Shown: positions 45,857 to 56,416 of the stretch, piece by piece | Position numbering within the stretch: the first letter of the stretch is position 1 | How the letters are laid out: each line of letters begins with the position of its first letter | NCBI GenBank assembly: GCA_036387335.1 | Contig: DASVTZ010000186.1 | Span: 1-64,000, forward strand | DNA: 64,000 nt | DNA from: Longimicrobium sp. | Lineage (GTDB): Bacteria > Gemmatimonadota > Gemmatimonadetes > Longimicrobiales > Longimicrobiaceae | Reading direction: 5' to 3' | The notes under the pieces: generated by a model | The model's input: only the letters and a program-made list of their open reading frames with translations | Databases searched by the model: none | What the model was told of the DNA's origin: nothing | Made by a program: the position numbers and the translations under genes

Positions 45857-47191
45857 ATGTCCCAGACCTCCGACCGGCTGCGCGCGCTCCGCGAGGCCGT
45901 GCGCATCGCGCCGGACGACGCCACGCTCCGCCGCCTGCTGGCCGACGCGCTGCTGGGCGACGGCTTCCACGAAGAGGCGGAGGCCGAGTTCCGCGCCCTC
46001 CTGCGCCTGAGCCCCGACGACGACGCGGCGCGGCTGGGGCTGGTGCGCGCCTTCCTGCGTCAGAACAAGACCTCCGCCGCGCTTGTCGTCCTCGAGGAAG
46101 AGGTACGCGCGGGCCGCGGCGGCGCGGAGGTGCACCTCCTGCTCGTGCGTACGCTGCTGGACGCGGGGGAGATGCAGCGCGCCCGCGAGGCGTACGAGGC
46201 CGCCGTCGCCGCCCACCCCGGCGCCGCGGACGTGGAGCTCGCCGCGCGTCTGGGCGCAATGCGCGCCGGCCCGCAGCGTCCATCCGCGGTCGAGGGACCC
46301 GACGACGAGGACGACGACGACATCGCGCTCGGCATCGTGGAGCGGCCGCACGTGACGTTCGCGGACGTGGGCGGAATGGAGGCGCTCAAGGAGCAGATCG
46401 GCCTCAAGATCATCCACCCGCTCAAGCACCCGGAGCTGTACCGCGCCTACGGCAAGCCGATCGGCGGGGGGCTGCTGATGTACGGGCCTCCGGGGTGCGG
46501 CAAGACGCACCTGGCCCGCGCCACCGCCGGCGAGGTGGAGGCCGCGTTCATGGCGGTGGGGATCGACGAAGTGCTGGAGATGTGGATCGGGCAGAGCGAA
46601 AAGAACCTGGCGTCGCTCTTCACCGAGGCGCGCAGGCAGGCGCCGTGCGTCCTCTTCTTCGACGAAGTGGACGCCCTGGCCGGCCGCCGCAGCGACTTCC
46701 GGAGCGGCGCGGGAAGGTCGCTCATCAACCAGTTCCTCGCGGAGATGGACGGCATCGACGGCGGGAACGACGGCCTCCTGGTGCTGGCGGCCACCAACGC
46801 GCCCTGGCACCTGGACCCCGCCTTCCGCCGGCCGGGGCGCTTCGACCGCGTCCTCTTCGTGCCGCCGCCGGACGCCACCGCGCGCGCCGCCATCCTGGAC
46901 ATCCTCACCCGCACCCGCCCCGTCGAGCGGCTGGACCTGGCCAAAGTGGCCGGCAAAACGGAGGGCTTCTCCGGCGCGGACCTCAAGGCGGTGGTCGACC
47001 TGGCGGTGGAGGGGAAGCTGAACGAGGCGATCCGCGCCGGGCGCGCCATCCCCATCACCACCGCCGACCTGCTGAACGCGGCCAAGGCGATGCGTCCCAG
47101 CACGAAGGAGTGGTTCTCCACCGCGCGCAACTACGTGATGTACGCCAACGAGAGCGGCCTGTACGACGACGTGAAGCCCTGGCTGCGCTGA
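45857..47191 (+). CDS. TPR-AAA ATPase, CDC48/VPS4-like
   Basis: The protein has 444 residues. An N-terminal TPR region (about 5-125) is joined by an acidic linker (EGPDDEDDDDIA) to an AAA ATPase core. Walker A GPPGCGKT is at 210-217, Walker B is LFFDEVDAL, and sensor and arginine-finger regions are ATNAPW and RRPGRFDRV, as in CDC48/VPS4-type ATPases. The end KEWFSTARNYVMYANESG is typical of this prokaryotic subgroup. It overlaps the next gene by one base, so the TPR membrane protein is the likely partner. It probably remodels or extracts proteins. Confidence 0.9.
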   Translation: MSQTSDRLRALREAVRIAPDDATLRRLLADALLGDGFHEEAEAEFRALLRLSPDDDAARLGLVRAFLRQNKTSAALVVLEEEVRAGRGGAEVHLLLVRTLLDAGEMQRAREAYEAAVAAHPGAADVELAARLGAMRAGPQRPSAVEGPDDEDDDDIALGIVERPHVTFADVGGMEALKEQIGLKIIHPLKHPELYRAYGKPIGGGLLMYGPPGCGKTHLARATAGEVEAAFMAVGIDEVLEMWIGQSEKNLASLFTEARRQAPCVLFFDEVDALAGRRSDFRSGAGRSLINQFLAEMDGIDGGNDGLLVLAATNAPWHLDPAFRRPGRFDRVLFVPPPDATARAAILDILTRTRPVERLDLAKVAGKTEGFSGADLKAVVDLAVEGKLNEAIRAGRAIPITTADLLNAAKAMRPSTKEWFSTARNYVMYANESGLYDDVKPWLR

Positions 47192-48447
47192 TGGACGCTC
47201 CTTCGCAGCACCGGGAGCGCGGCTGGATCCTCGCCACGCAGGGACGCCACGAGCTGGCCGAGCGCGAGTACCGCCTGGCGCTCGCGGAGGACCCGCACGA
47301 CCCGGTGACGCACGCGCTGCTCGCCATCCTGCTGGCGGAGCTGGACGAGCGCGGTGTGGAGGCGCTGGTCGAGGCGCGCGTCGCGATCCGGCTCGACCCC
47401 GAGGACGCCTTCGCGCACTTCGCCGAGGCGCACGTGCACCTGCAGGCGGAGCGCTGGGACGAGGCGGAGCGGGCCGCCCTCACCGCGATCGACATCGATC
47501 CCGACGAGCCGCGCAACTACACGGCGCTCTCCTTCGCCCACCTGGGCCGCAGGCGCTGGAAGGAGTCGCTGGCCGCCGCGGACGAGGCGCTGGCGCTGGA
47601 CCCGGGGCACGCCCCGGCGCTCAACATGCGCGCCACCGCCCTGGTACACCTGGGGCGCAAGGACGAGGCAGACGCCACCCTGCACGGCGCCCTGGCCCGT
47701 GACCCGGAGAACGCGGACACGCACGCCAACCAGGGCTGGGCGCTCCTTCACCGCGGCGACCGCAAGGGCGCGCTGGAGCACTTCCGCGAGTCGCTGCGGC
47801 TGGACCCCGAGGGCGAGTGGGCGCGCGAAGGCCTGGCGGAGGCGCTCAAAGCGCGCAACCCGCTGTACGCGGGAATGCTGCGCTACTTCCTCTGGATGAA
47901 CCGGCTGGACAAGCGCACGCAGTGGATGGTGATCGTGGGCGGGGTCTTCGGCTACAACGTGGTGCGCACCGTGGCGCGCAACAACCCGGAGCTCGCCCCC
48001 TGGCTGACGCCGCTCATGGTGGCTTACGGGGCCTTCGTGGTGCTGAGCTGGGCCGCGCCGCAGATCTTCAACGCCGTGCTCATGGCCAGCCGCGACGGCC
48101 GCTACGTCCTCTCGCCGGAGCAGCGGCGGTCGGGGGCGTGGATGATGGCCGGTCTGGGGGCCGTGCTGGCGCTGTGCGTGGCGGCGCTCGTCGCCCGCGG
48201 GGAGTGGGCGACCAGCGGCGCCATGCTCTTCGCCGGACTGCTGATCCCCCTGGCCGCCGCCTTTCGCGGACCGCGGGGGCGGCCCACCCCCAAGCTGGCC
48301 GCGGCGGCGGGGGTGCTGTACGCGATGGCGGCGCTCTACGTGGCCCTCACCTTCAGGGGGATCGAGGCGGCCGGCCCGCTCCTGCACCTGCCCGTCCTGC
48401 TGGGGATCATCGCCATCTCGTGGATCTCCAACCTGCGCGCCCGCTGA
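47191..48447 (+). CDS. TPR protein with C-terminal membrane domain, partner of the AAA ATPase
   Basis: The protein has 418 residues. The first 230 residues form TPR repeats (RHELAEREYRLALAEDP, RRWKESLAAADEALALDP, RGDRKGALEHFRESLRLDP). The rest holds about five or six membrane helices (VIVGGVFGYNVVRTVA, LMVAYGAFVVLSW, LYAMAALYVALTF, LPVLLGIIAISWI). The ATG is inside the stop of the AAA gene (TGATG). It may recruit clients to the ATPase at the membrane. I do not know a named family. Confidence 0.8.
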   Translation: MDAPSQHRERGWILATQGRHELAEREYRLALAEDPHDPVTHALLAILLAELDERGVEALVEARVAIRLDPEDAFAHFAEAHVHLQAERWDEAERAALTAIDIDPDEPRNYTALSFAHLGRRRWKESLAAADEALALDPGHAPALNMRATALVHLGRKDEADATLHGALARDPENADTHANQGWALLHRGDRKGALEHFRESLRLDPEGEWAREGLAEALKARNPLYAGMLRYFLWMNRLDKRTQWMVIVGGVFGYNVVRTVARNNPELAPWLTPLMVAYGAFVVLSWAAPQIFNAVLMASRDGRYVLSPEQRRSGAWMMAGLGAVLALCVAALVARGEWATSGAMLFAGLLIPLAAAFRGPRGRPTPKLAAAAGVLYAMAALYVALTFRGIEAAGPLLHLPVLLGIIAISWISNLRAR

Positions 48448-48525
48448 GGGGGTCGCTGGATGCCGTGCGGCGCCTGCCCCGCGGCCGGTCCGCCTCTGGC
48501 CAGAGCCGCGTGAGCGATTCCGCCA

Positions 48526-48927
48526 TCAGCGAAGCCTGCGCGTCATCCCCGAGAAGATGATGCCGGAGTAGTCGTCCTCCGCGAAGACGTGGGTGGCCAT
48601 GCGCCGGCGGGTGTACACGATCACCCGTGTCTTCCGCTCCTCCTGGCGCGCGACGGAGACGCGGACGATCTCGCCGTAGCTGACGAAGTTGGGTCCGGTG
48701 GTGCCGATGATGATCCAGTTCCCGGGCTCCGCCTCCCGCGCGCTCTCGATCCTGATGCGGGCGGCGCCCATCGCCTCTCGCGCGGCTGCGAGCGTGGAAT
48801 CGAACGGGGCTTCGAAGACGCGGACGACGCCGGCATCCGGCGGCGCGTTCTGCACGCTGCCCACCGTGGCGCAGGCGGACGCCAGGAGCCCGGCGAGGAG
48901 CAGGATGGCGATGGTGATGCGGTTCAC
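48526..48927 (-). CDS. Small lipoprotein, unknown function
   Basis: GTG 48927 gives 133 residues with a lipoprotein signal (AILLLAGLLASACATVGS). The mature part has alpha/beta character with VRVFEAPFDSTLAAAREAMG and later TRVIVYTRRRMATHVFAED, resembling small outer-membrane-associated BamC/DUF-type lipoprotein folds, but I cannot assign a family. A longer frame from 48975 exists, but the signal peptide supports the GTG start. It faces the TPR gene convergently. Confidence 0.6.
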   Translation of the reverse strand: MNRITIAILLLAGLLASACATVGSVQNAPPDAGVVRVFEAPFDSTLAAAREAMGAARIRIESAREAEPGNWIIIGTTGPNFVSYGEIVRVSVARQEERKTRVIVYTRRRMATHVFAEDDYSGIIFSGMTRRLR

Positions 48928-49069
48928 GCGTGTGCCTGTCTGACGAGTGGATGATGCGGCCGGCTTCCGGCGCACGCCGCTCGCGGCAGACTAGCCCCAG
49001 CGTTCGCCGGGCGCCACCCCTTCCTTCCGGGGTGGCGCCCTTTAGCGCTCGTGGGGATCCGGTGGATGG

Positions 49070-49882
49070 TTATCGGGCGGCAGGCTCTCCGGCGAACTCG
49101 GACAGCGTCCGCACCCGCACCGTTCCGTCGTGCCGGAAGTTCTCCCGGAGCCAGCCGAGGTGGCCGGCGCCGTAGATCACGAGAATCCGTTCTTCCGGGG
49201 ACGTGATCAGCGCGCGGATGTTGTGGTGGATGCGGATGTTGCGCTGGAACCAGGCGGCGATCAGGTCGGCGCCCGCGTACTCGTACGGCTCGCCGAACTG
49301 GATCAGGGCGTAGTCGTCCGCCATGCCCTGGGCCGCCACGGACTCGGCGTTCATGTAGCGCAGCATTTCCAGGAGGGTGTGGGTCCGCAGGAAGTCGTCC
49401 TGCGCCTTCACCCGCGCGGCCACCTGCGCCTGCACCGCCGCGAACTGCTCCTGCCGGCCGTTGGCCACCGCGTAATTCCGCACGCGCAAAAAGGGGAAGT
49501 CGCCGTCCACGTCTACCGGGTACACCGCCGTGTGCCCCAGCTCCCGCGCCAGCCGAAACGCGATCTGGTCGGTCTCGTTGCGCGTCAGGGTGTACTTCCC
49601 CGCCAGATAGTCCGTGTAGCGCTGCGCGACCGCTCTGCTCCCCACGGCGGCTTCGATCGCGATCCGGGTGGGGCGGAACCTCCTGAGCACCGCGGCCAGC
49701 TCCGCCATCTCCTGCTGGCGTTTCGGCGAAAGCACGTCGTCCGCCTGCATGTTGTGGACGTCGCGCCCCGGGTTGCCCATGTGAAACGTGCCGACGATCA
49801 GGACCTCGGGACGTGCCACCGTTTGGGCCGACACCGCCGCCGGCAACGCCAGCGTCCACAGCAATACGAAGGTCTTCTTCAT
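49070..49882 (-). CDS. DUF5694-like secreted protein (TraB/erythromycin-esterase-like fold)
   Basis: ATG 49882 with GGAGCGGAG gives 270 residues and a signal peptide (FVLLWTLALPAAVSAQ). The core starts VLIVGTFHMGNPGRD, then RFRPTRIAIEAAVGSRAV and ends RILVIYGAGHLGWL. This is the GTFH..E..GxGH layout of TraB-like and DUF5694 proteins. It is probably hydrolytic, but no substrate is known. It is divergent from the TPP riboswitch and thiC. Confidence 0.65.
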   Translation of the reverse strand: MKKTFVLLWTLALPAAVSAQTVARPEVLIVGTFHMGNPGRDVHNMQADDVLSPKRQQEMAELAAVLRRFRPTRIAIEAAVGSRAVAQRYTDYLAGKYTLTRNETDQIAFRLARELGHTAVYPVDVDGDFPFLRVRNYAVANGRQEQFAAVQAQVAARVKAQDDFLRTHTLLEMLRYMNAESVAAQGMADDYALIQFGEPYEYAGADLIAAWFQRNIRIHHNIRALITSPEERILVIYGAGHLGWLRENFRHDGTVRVRTLSEFAGEPAAR

Positions 49883-50031
49883 CTCCGCTCCAGTCACTCG
49901 TGAATTCCAGGACCCTGGCGCTGAGATGCCGGACTCCGCCCAAACGTTTGAAGCTCGGGGGCGGCATGCGGTACGAGCCGCTCCCGCGCACTGGTGCGCC
50001 CGGCGCGCCGCGATTACCTTCACATCACCAA

Positions 50032-52093
<2,062 letters not shown>

Positions 52094-52122
52094 CGCCGGC
52101 TGCGAGGTTGAGGACCCCGGAA

Positions 52123-52152
52123 CGCGGGGGGCACCGGCTGGTGCCCCCCGCG
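52123..52152 (+). terminator. Hairpin after thiC
   Basis: CGCGGGGGGCACC and GGTGCCCCCCGCG form a 13-bp stem with loop GGCT. A weak T-run follows (GCCGTTTGTCG). It separates thiC from the restriction-modification operon. Confidence 0.65.
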
Positions 52153-52303
52153 CCGTTTGTCGCCGTTTGTCGCCGTCCGGCGTCGGGTTCTCGCCGTGCA
52201 CCGCCCCGGCGACTTGCCGCGAGAGGATCTTCATGCTTTTTTACCAACGATGTTTCGCGTCTGACCCCTTCCGAGCGGCCTCCAAACCCCATCCGCCGTA
52301 CAG

Positions 52304-53992
52304 ATGACCACAGAGCAAGAATTTCTAAACGAGCTCGATAGAACGCTCTGGACTTCAGCGAACAAGCTCCTGCCCTCGCTGGATGCTGCTGTCTACAAGC
52401 ACGTCATCTTGGGACTCGTGTTCCTGAAATACGTCAGCGACGCATTTGAAGAGCGCCAGGAGGAGTTGCGGGGGCATTTTACGAGCCCCGAGCACGACTA
52501 CTATCTGCCGCGCGAGGACTACGACAGCGACGCGGCTTGGCAGGACGCCGTGGCCGCCGAACTGGAGCAGCGCGATTACTACGCGGAGAAGAACGTATTC
52601 TGGGTACCCGTGGAGGCTCGCTGGCAGTCACTGCGCGATTCCGCCAAGATCCCATCGGGCGCAGAGCTGCCGTGGATGCGGGCCGATGGAACACCTGAGC
52701 GGATGCGCAACGTCGGCTGGCTGCTCGACAACGCCATGGAAGCCATCGAGCGCGAGAACCCCAAGCTGAAGAACGTCCTGAACAAGGACTATGCCCGTCT
52801 GCAGGTCGACGGGGACAAGCTGGGAGAGCTGATCGACCTGTTCAGCAGGGCCAACTTCCATGCAAAGGAGCACAACGGCAATCCGCTGAACCTGAAGGGT
52901 AAGGACATCCTTGGCCACGTGTACGAATACTTCTTGGGGCAGTTTGCGCTGGCCGAAGGAAAGAAGGGCGGCCAGTACTACACGCCTAAAACGATCGTTT
53001 CATTGATCGTGCATATGCTGCGCCCATTCCGCGGCCGCGTATTCGACCCCGCAATGGGGTCAGGCGGCTTCTTTGTTCAGAGCGAAGAATTTGTTGAGGA
53101 GTTCGGCGGAAAGCTGGGGCAGATCTCCGTGTATGGGCAGGAGAGCAACCCCACCACCTGGCGGCTGGCGGCCATGAACATGGCCATCCGCGGCATCGAG
53201 TTCGATTTCGGCGAAGGCCCGGCAGACTCGTTCAACGCCGACCAGCATCCGGACCTGCGCGCGGACTTTGTGATGGCCAATCCGCCCTTCAATATGAAGG
53301 AGTGGTGGAACGCCAAGCTGGAGAACGACCCACGCTGGCAGTTCGGCACTCCGCCGCAGAACAACGCGAACTTTGCGTGGATCCAGCACATGCTTTACCA
53401 CCTCGCGCCGGGCGGGAGCATGGCCCTTCTGCTGGCGAACGGGTCAATGAGTAGCAGCACGGGCGGGGATGGCGAGATCCGGACGGCGCTGGTGGAGCAC
53501 GACCTCGTAGAGTGCATGCTGGCGCTCCCAGGGCAGATGTTCACGAACACGCAGATCCCCGCGTGCATCTGGTTCCTTACCCGCATGAAGGCTGCGCGTG
53601 AGGTGGACGGTCGCCAGTTCGCCGACCGCAGGCGCCAGTTTCTCTTTATCGACGCTCGGCAGATGGGATACATGAAGGACCGGGTACTGCGCGACTTTAC
53701 CCGCGAGGACATCCAGCGCATCGCACGTACCTTCCATGAATGGCAGCAGGGTGAGGGCTACGAGGACGTGCCGGGCTTCTGCAAGAGTGCCACTTTGGAA
53801 GAGGTACGTGTGCACGAGCACGTGCTCACGCCCGGGCGTTACGTGGGTGCGAAGGACATTGAGAGTGACGATGAGCCGTTTGGGGAAAAGATGGTACGAT
53901 TAACGGGGATATTACAGGAACAGTTCGCGGAGGGGGCGCGGTTGGATGAGCGCATCCGGGAGAATCTGGCGGCGTGTGGTTATGCGGTTTGA
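52304..53992 (+). CDS. hsdM: Type I restriction-modification methyltransferase subunit
   Basis: The protein has 562 residues. The HsdM N-terminal helical domain (about 5-150) precedes an N6-adenine methyltransferase with the AdoMet motif FDPAMGSGGFF (about 247) and the catalytic NPPF at 326-329. GGQYYTPKTIVSLIV is the typical linker. It modifies adenines at the site read by HsdS and is needed for restriction too. The hsdS gene overlaps its end by 11 bases. ATG 52304 is the start, in a more AT-rich context than thiC. Confidence 0.95.
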   Translation: MTTEQEFLNELDRTLWTSANKLLPSLDAAVYKHVILGLVFLKYVSDAFEERQEELRGHFTSPEHDYYLPREDYDSDAAWQDAVAAELEQRDYYAEKNVFWVPVEARWQSLRDSAKIPSGAELPWMRADGTPERMRNVGWLLDNAMEAIERENPKLKNVLNKDYARLQVDGDKLGELIDLFSRANFHAKEHNGNPLNLKGKDILGHVYEYFLGQFALAEGKKGGQYYTPKTIVSLIVHMLRPFRGRVFDPAMGSGGFFVQSEEFVEEFGGKLGQISVYGQESNPTTWRLAAMNMAIRGIEFDFGEGPADSFNADQHPDLRADFVMANPPFNMKEWWNAKLENDPRWQFGTPPQNNANFAWIQHMLYHLAPGGSMALLLANGSMSSSTGGDGEIRTALVEHDLVECMLALPGQMFTNTQIPACIWFLTRMKAAREVDGRQFADRRRQFLFIDARQMGYMKDRVLRDFTREDIQRIARTFHEWQQGEGYEDVPGFCKSATLEEVRVHEHVLTPGRYVGAKDIESDDEPFGEKMVRLTGILQEQFAEGARLDERIRENLAACGYAV

Positions 53993-55388
53993 TAGAGTGC
54001 TCCTTCGGACTCTGATCGAGGAAACGCGGGATGGTGACTGGGGACCTCAGCACGAGGCTCCTGGGAGTGTGCCGTGCCGCGTAATAAGAGGTGGTGATTT
54101 CCCCGATGTTGAGAACGGGGCTGTTTCAGGCGTCCCACTTTGTTATCTGAAACCCTCATCCATCGCACGACGGACACTCCAGCCTAACGACATAGTCATT
54201 GAGACGGCCGGCGGTGCTCGCGAAAGACCCACGGGGCGCGTGCTGCTTATTTCCGCCGATCTCCTAGAGGAGTTCGAGTATCCAGCGACTTGCGCAAGCT
54301 TCGCTCGGTTCATCCGTATAGATTCGAGGAAAGTTAATCCAAAATATGTGTTCTGGTATCTGCGATGGATGTACAATGCCGGGATGATGTGGGAGCACCA
54401 GGTCCAACACACGGGCGTTGCTCGGTTTCAGTTTACGAAGTTTGCTGACACTGTAGAAATTGCGCTCCCATCTCGAGAACACCAGGATTCGGCAGTCGAC
54501 ATTCTCGACTCGTTGCATCACTCCTTGCTCCAAAACCGACGGTTCAATAAGACACTCGAAGACATCGCGCAAACTATTTTCCGAGCTTGGTTTGTCGATT
54601 TTCTACCGGTGCGCGCAAAGATGGTTGCGCGGAGCGAGGGGCGCGACGTGGTACGCGCCGCCATGTGCGTGTTGAGCAGCAAGGCTGAGGATGAGCTAGA
54701 CGAAATGCCGAAGGAGCGATATGAGAAGTTGGCCGAGCTTGCGCAACTATTTCCAGAAGCATTGGACGATTCGGAGATTGGAAAGATCCCGCGAACGTGG
54801 CAAGTTGAAGCTCTACAGACTGTAACAGCCAGCTTAGCTCGCGGCATTTCGCCTAAGTATACAGACAAGGCGGGTATACTTGTGATAAATCAGAGGTGTA
54901 TCCGCGATAACGTGCTCGACTTGTCCAAAGCTAGACGGCACGATTCAAATGTGCGTGGCATTCGCGGACGGGAGCTCTGCGTTGGAGATGTGCTCGTGAA
55001 TTCAACTGGAGTTGGAACTCTGGGGCGTGTTGCCCAAGTGTTCCATCTAGATGAACCTACAATTGTCGATTCCCATGTAACCGTCGTGCGTAGTGGCCCG
55101 TCGATTACATGGAACTTCCTTGGTCTTGAACTCGCTCGCCGCCAATCTGAGATAGAGCAGCTAGGAGAGGGATCCACCGGACAAACGGAACTGAACCGCT
55201 CAAAGCTGGCCGGGCTACTGACTATTGTCCCTCCTTGTGAGGTTTTGGGACACTTCGACGCGCTTACTACGCCCTTGCGGGAGCGTATCTCGTTGGGCCT
55301 CAGGCAAAATGAAACGTTATCTGAGCTCCGGGACAGCGTGCTACCCAAGTTGATTTCAGGGGAAATCCCCCTGAGACACCCGATTTGA
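53982..55388 (+). CDS. hsdS: Type I restriction-modification specificity subunit
   Basis: The protein has 468 residues with two target-recognition domains (about 5-165 and 255-415). Each is followed by a conserved helical spacer (EHQDSAVDILDSLHHSLLQN with TLEDIAQTIFRAWFVDF in the centre; LGLRQNETLSELRDSVLPKL at the end). The central part is extended by about 40 residues (VRAAMCVLSSKAEDELDEMP). Codon use and AT content differ from flanking housekeeping genes, consistent with horizontal transfer. The start at ATG 53982 overlaps hsdM. A start at 53946 is less likely. Confidence 0.92.
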   Translation: MRFDRVLLRTLIEETRDGDWGPQHEAPGSVPCRVIRGGDFPDVENGAVSGVPLCYLKPSSIARRTLQPNDIVIETAGGARERPTGRVLLISADLLEEFEYPATCASFARFIRIDSRKVNPKYVFWYLRWMYNAGMMWEHQVQHTGVARFQFTKFADTVEIALPSREHQDSAVDILDSLHHSLLQNRRFNKTLEDIAQTIFRAWFVDFLPVRAKMVARSEGRDVVRAAMCVLSSKAEDELDEMPKERYEKLAELAQLFPEALDDSEIGKIPRTWQVEALQTVTASLARGISPKYTDKAGILVINQRCIRDNVLDLSKARRHDSNVRGIRGRELCVGDVLVNSTGVGTLGRVAQVFHLDEPTIVDSHVTVVRSGPSITWNFLGLELARRQSEIEQLGEGSTGQTELNRSKLAGLLTIVPPCEVLGHFDALTTPLRERISLGLRQNETLSELRDSVLPKLISGEIPLRHPI

Positions 55389-55399
55389 GGAGCGGTTCA

Positions 55400-56416
55400 G
55401 TGGAATTCCTCCGCTCCCTCTACCACGACGAGTTGAACAGTGAAGGCGATGTCAACATCGTCGGATCTGTCTTCCAGCGTAGTCGTATCTTGTCTGAACT
55501 TGAACCGGCGACGTACAAGCTCTCGTACGATGAGTGGGTTGGACAACGCAAACAGCGGATGCTCGAACGGTCTGAGGACATCCTTGCCTCGCACGTTAAT
55601 GCAGATCGCTTTGCAGCACTCAAGCGCGCTTATCAAAGAGGGACGGTGTTGCCATTCGTGGGAGCTGGGATGTCGATGCCTAGCGGGTATCCAGATTGGA
55701 CTTCCTATCTCTGGAGTGTTCAGGCGGACTCACATGTAGCGGAAGACGACATCGAGAGGCTCTTGAGCAATGAGGACTACGAAGGTGCTGCGCAGACTTT
55801 GTATGATGATTTGGGCTCGAACCTCTTTTCGGAGCATTTGCAGGCCCGATTTGGGTGCGATAACGAGATCTGTGGGCCCATTCAATGGCTTCCCGTCCTG
55901 TTTCCCGATTCGCACGTAGTTACCACCAACTTCGATACCGTCCTTGAACGGGTTTTCGCTCGCTCACAACAAGGATTTGACCGTGTGGTACTCGGCAACT
56001 CGCTACCCGAGGCCGTTCGGTTGGTAGCCGAAGGGGGGCGCGTGCTAATCAAGATGCACGGCAGTTGCGAGGCCACCGCCGATCGTGTCTTGCTCGCGAG
56101 TGAATACGGCCGCGTATACGCCGACGAGGGGGCGGTGAGGCGGTTTTTTTCACGCTTCATATTCGGCCGTTCGCTGCTGTTTCTAGGGTGTCGACTTACT
56201 GTCGATCGGACGCTACGCGCGATGCAGGACGTTGTCGCGGAGGAAGGCGGCGCGAACCTCCCACGCCACTACGCCCTCATGGAACTTGCTGACGGAGTCG
56301 ATCGCGTCGCCCGTACGAAGGAACTCGCCACTTCCAACATCTTCCCGATCTGGTATCCAGCGGGTGAGCACGATGAATCCATTGAAGCTTTGTTAGTAGC
56401 GCTAACGGAGGCGTGA
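55400..56416 (+). CDS. SIR2-domain protein inside the type I RM operon
   Basis: GTG 55400 with GAGGAG seven bases upstream gives 338 residues (TTG 55385 would give 343). A SIR2-like NAD-binding domain is visible: [15 protein letters not shown] (Gly-Ala-Gly at 88-90, Ser92), [13 protein letters not shown] (Thr176-Asn177, Asp179) and IKMHGSCE with His220, the catalytic-type His. There is no zinc-binding CxxC pair, so it belongs to the bacterial defence-type SIR2 group, whose members degrade NAD+. The N-terminal 80 residues are of unknown fold. The start lies 11 bases after the hsdS stop, and the end overlaps hsdR by four bases (GTGA). The gene is thus embedded in the operon. Confidence 0.85.
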   Translation: MEFLRSLYHDELNSEGDVNIVGSVFQRSRILSELEPATYKLSYDEWVGQRKQRMLERSEDILASHVNADRFAALKRAYQRGTVLPFVGAGMSMPSGYPDWTSYLWSVQADSHVAEDDIERLLSNEDYEGAAQTLYDDLGSNLFSEHLQARFGCDNEICGPIQWLPVLFPDSHVVTTNFDTVLERVFARSQQGFDRVVLGNSLPEAVRLVAEGGRVLIKMHGSCEATADRVLLASEYGRVYADEGAVRRFFSRFIFGRSLLFLGCRLTVDRTLRAMQDVVAEEGGANLPRHYALMELADGVDRVARTKELATSNIFPIWYPAGEHDESIEALLVALTEA

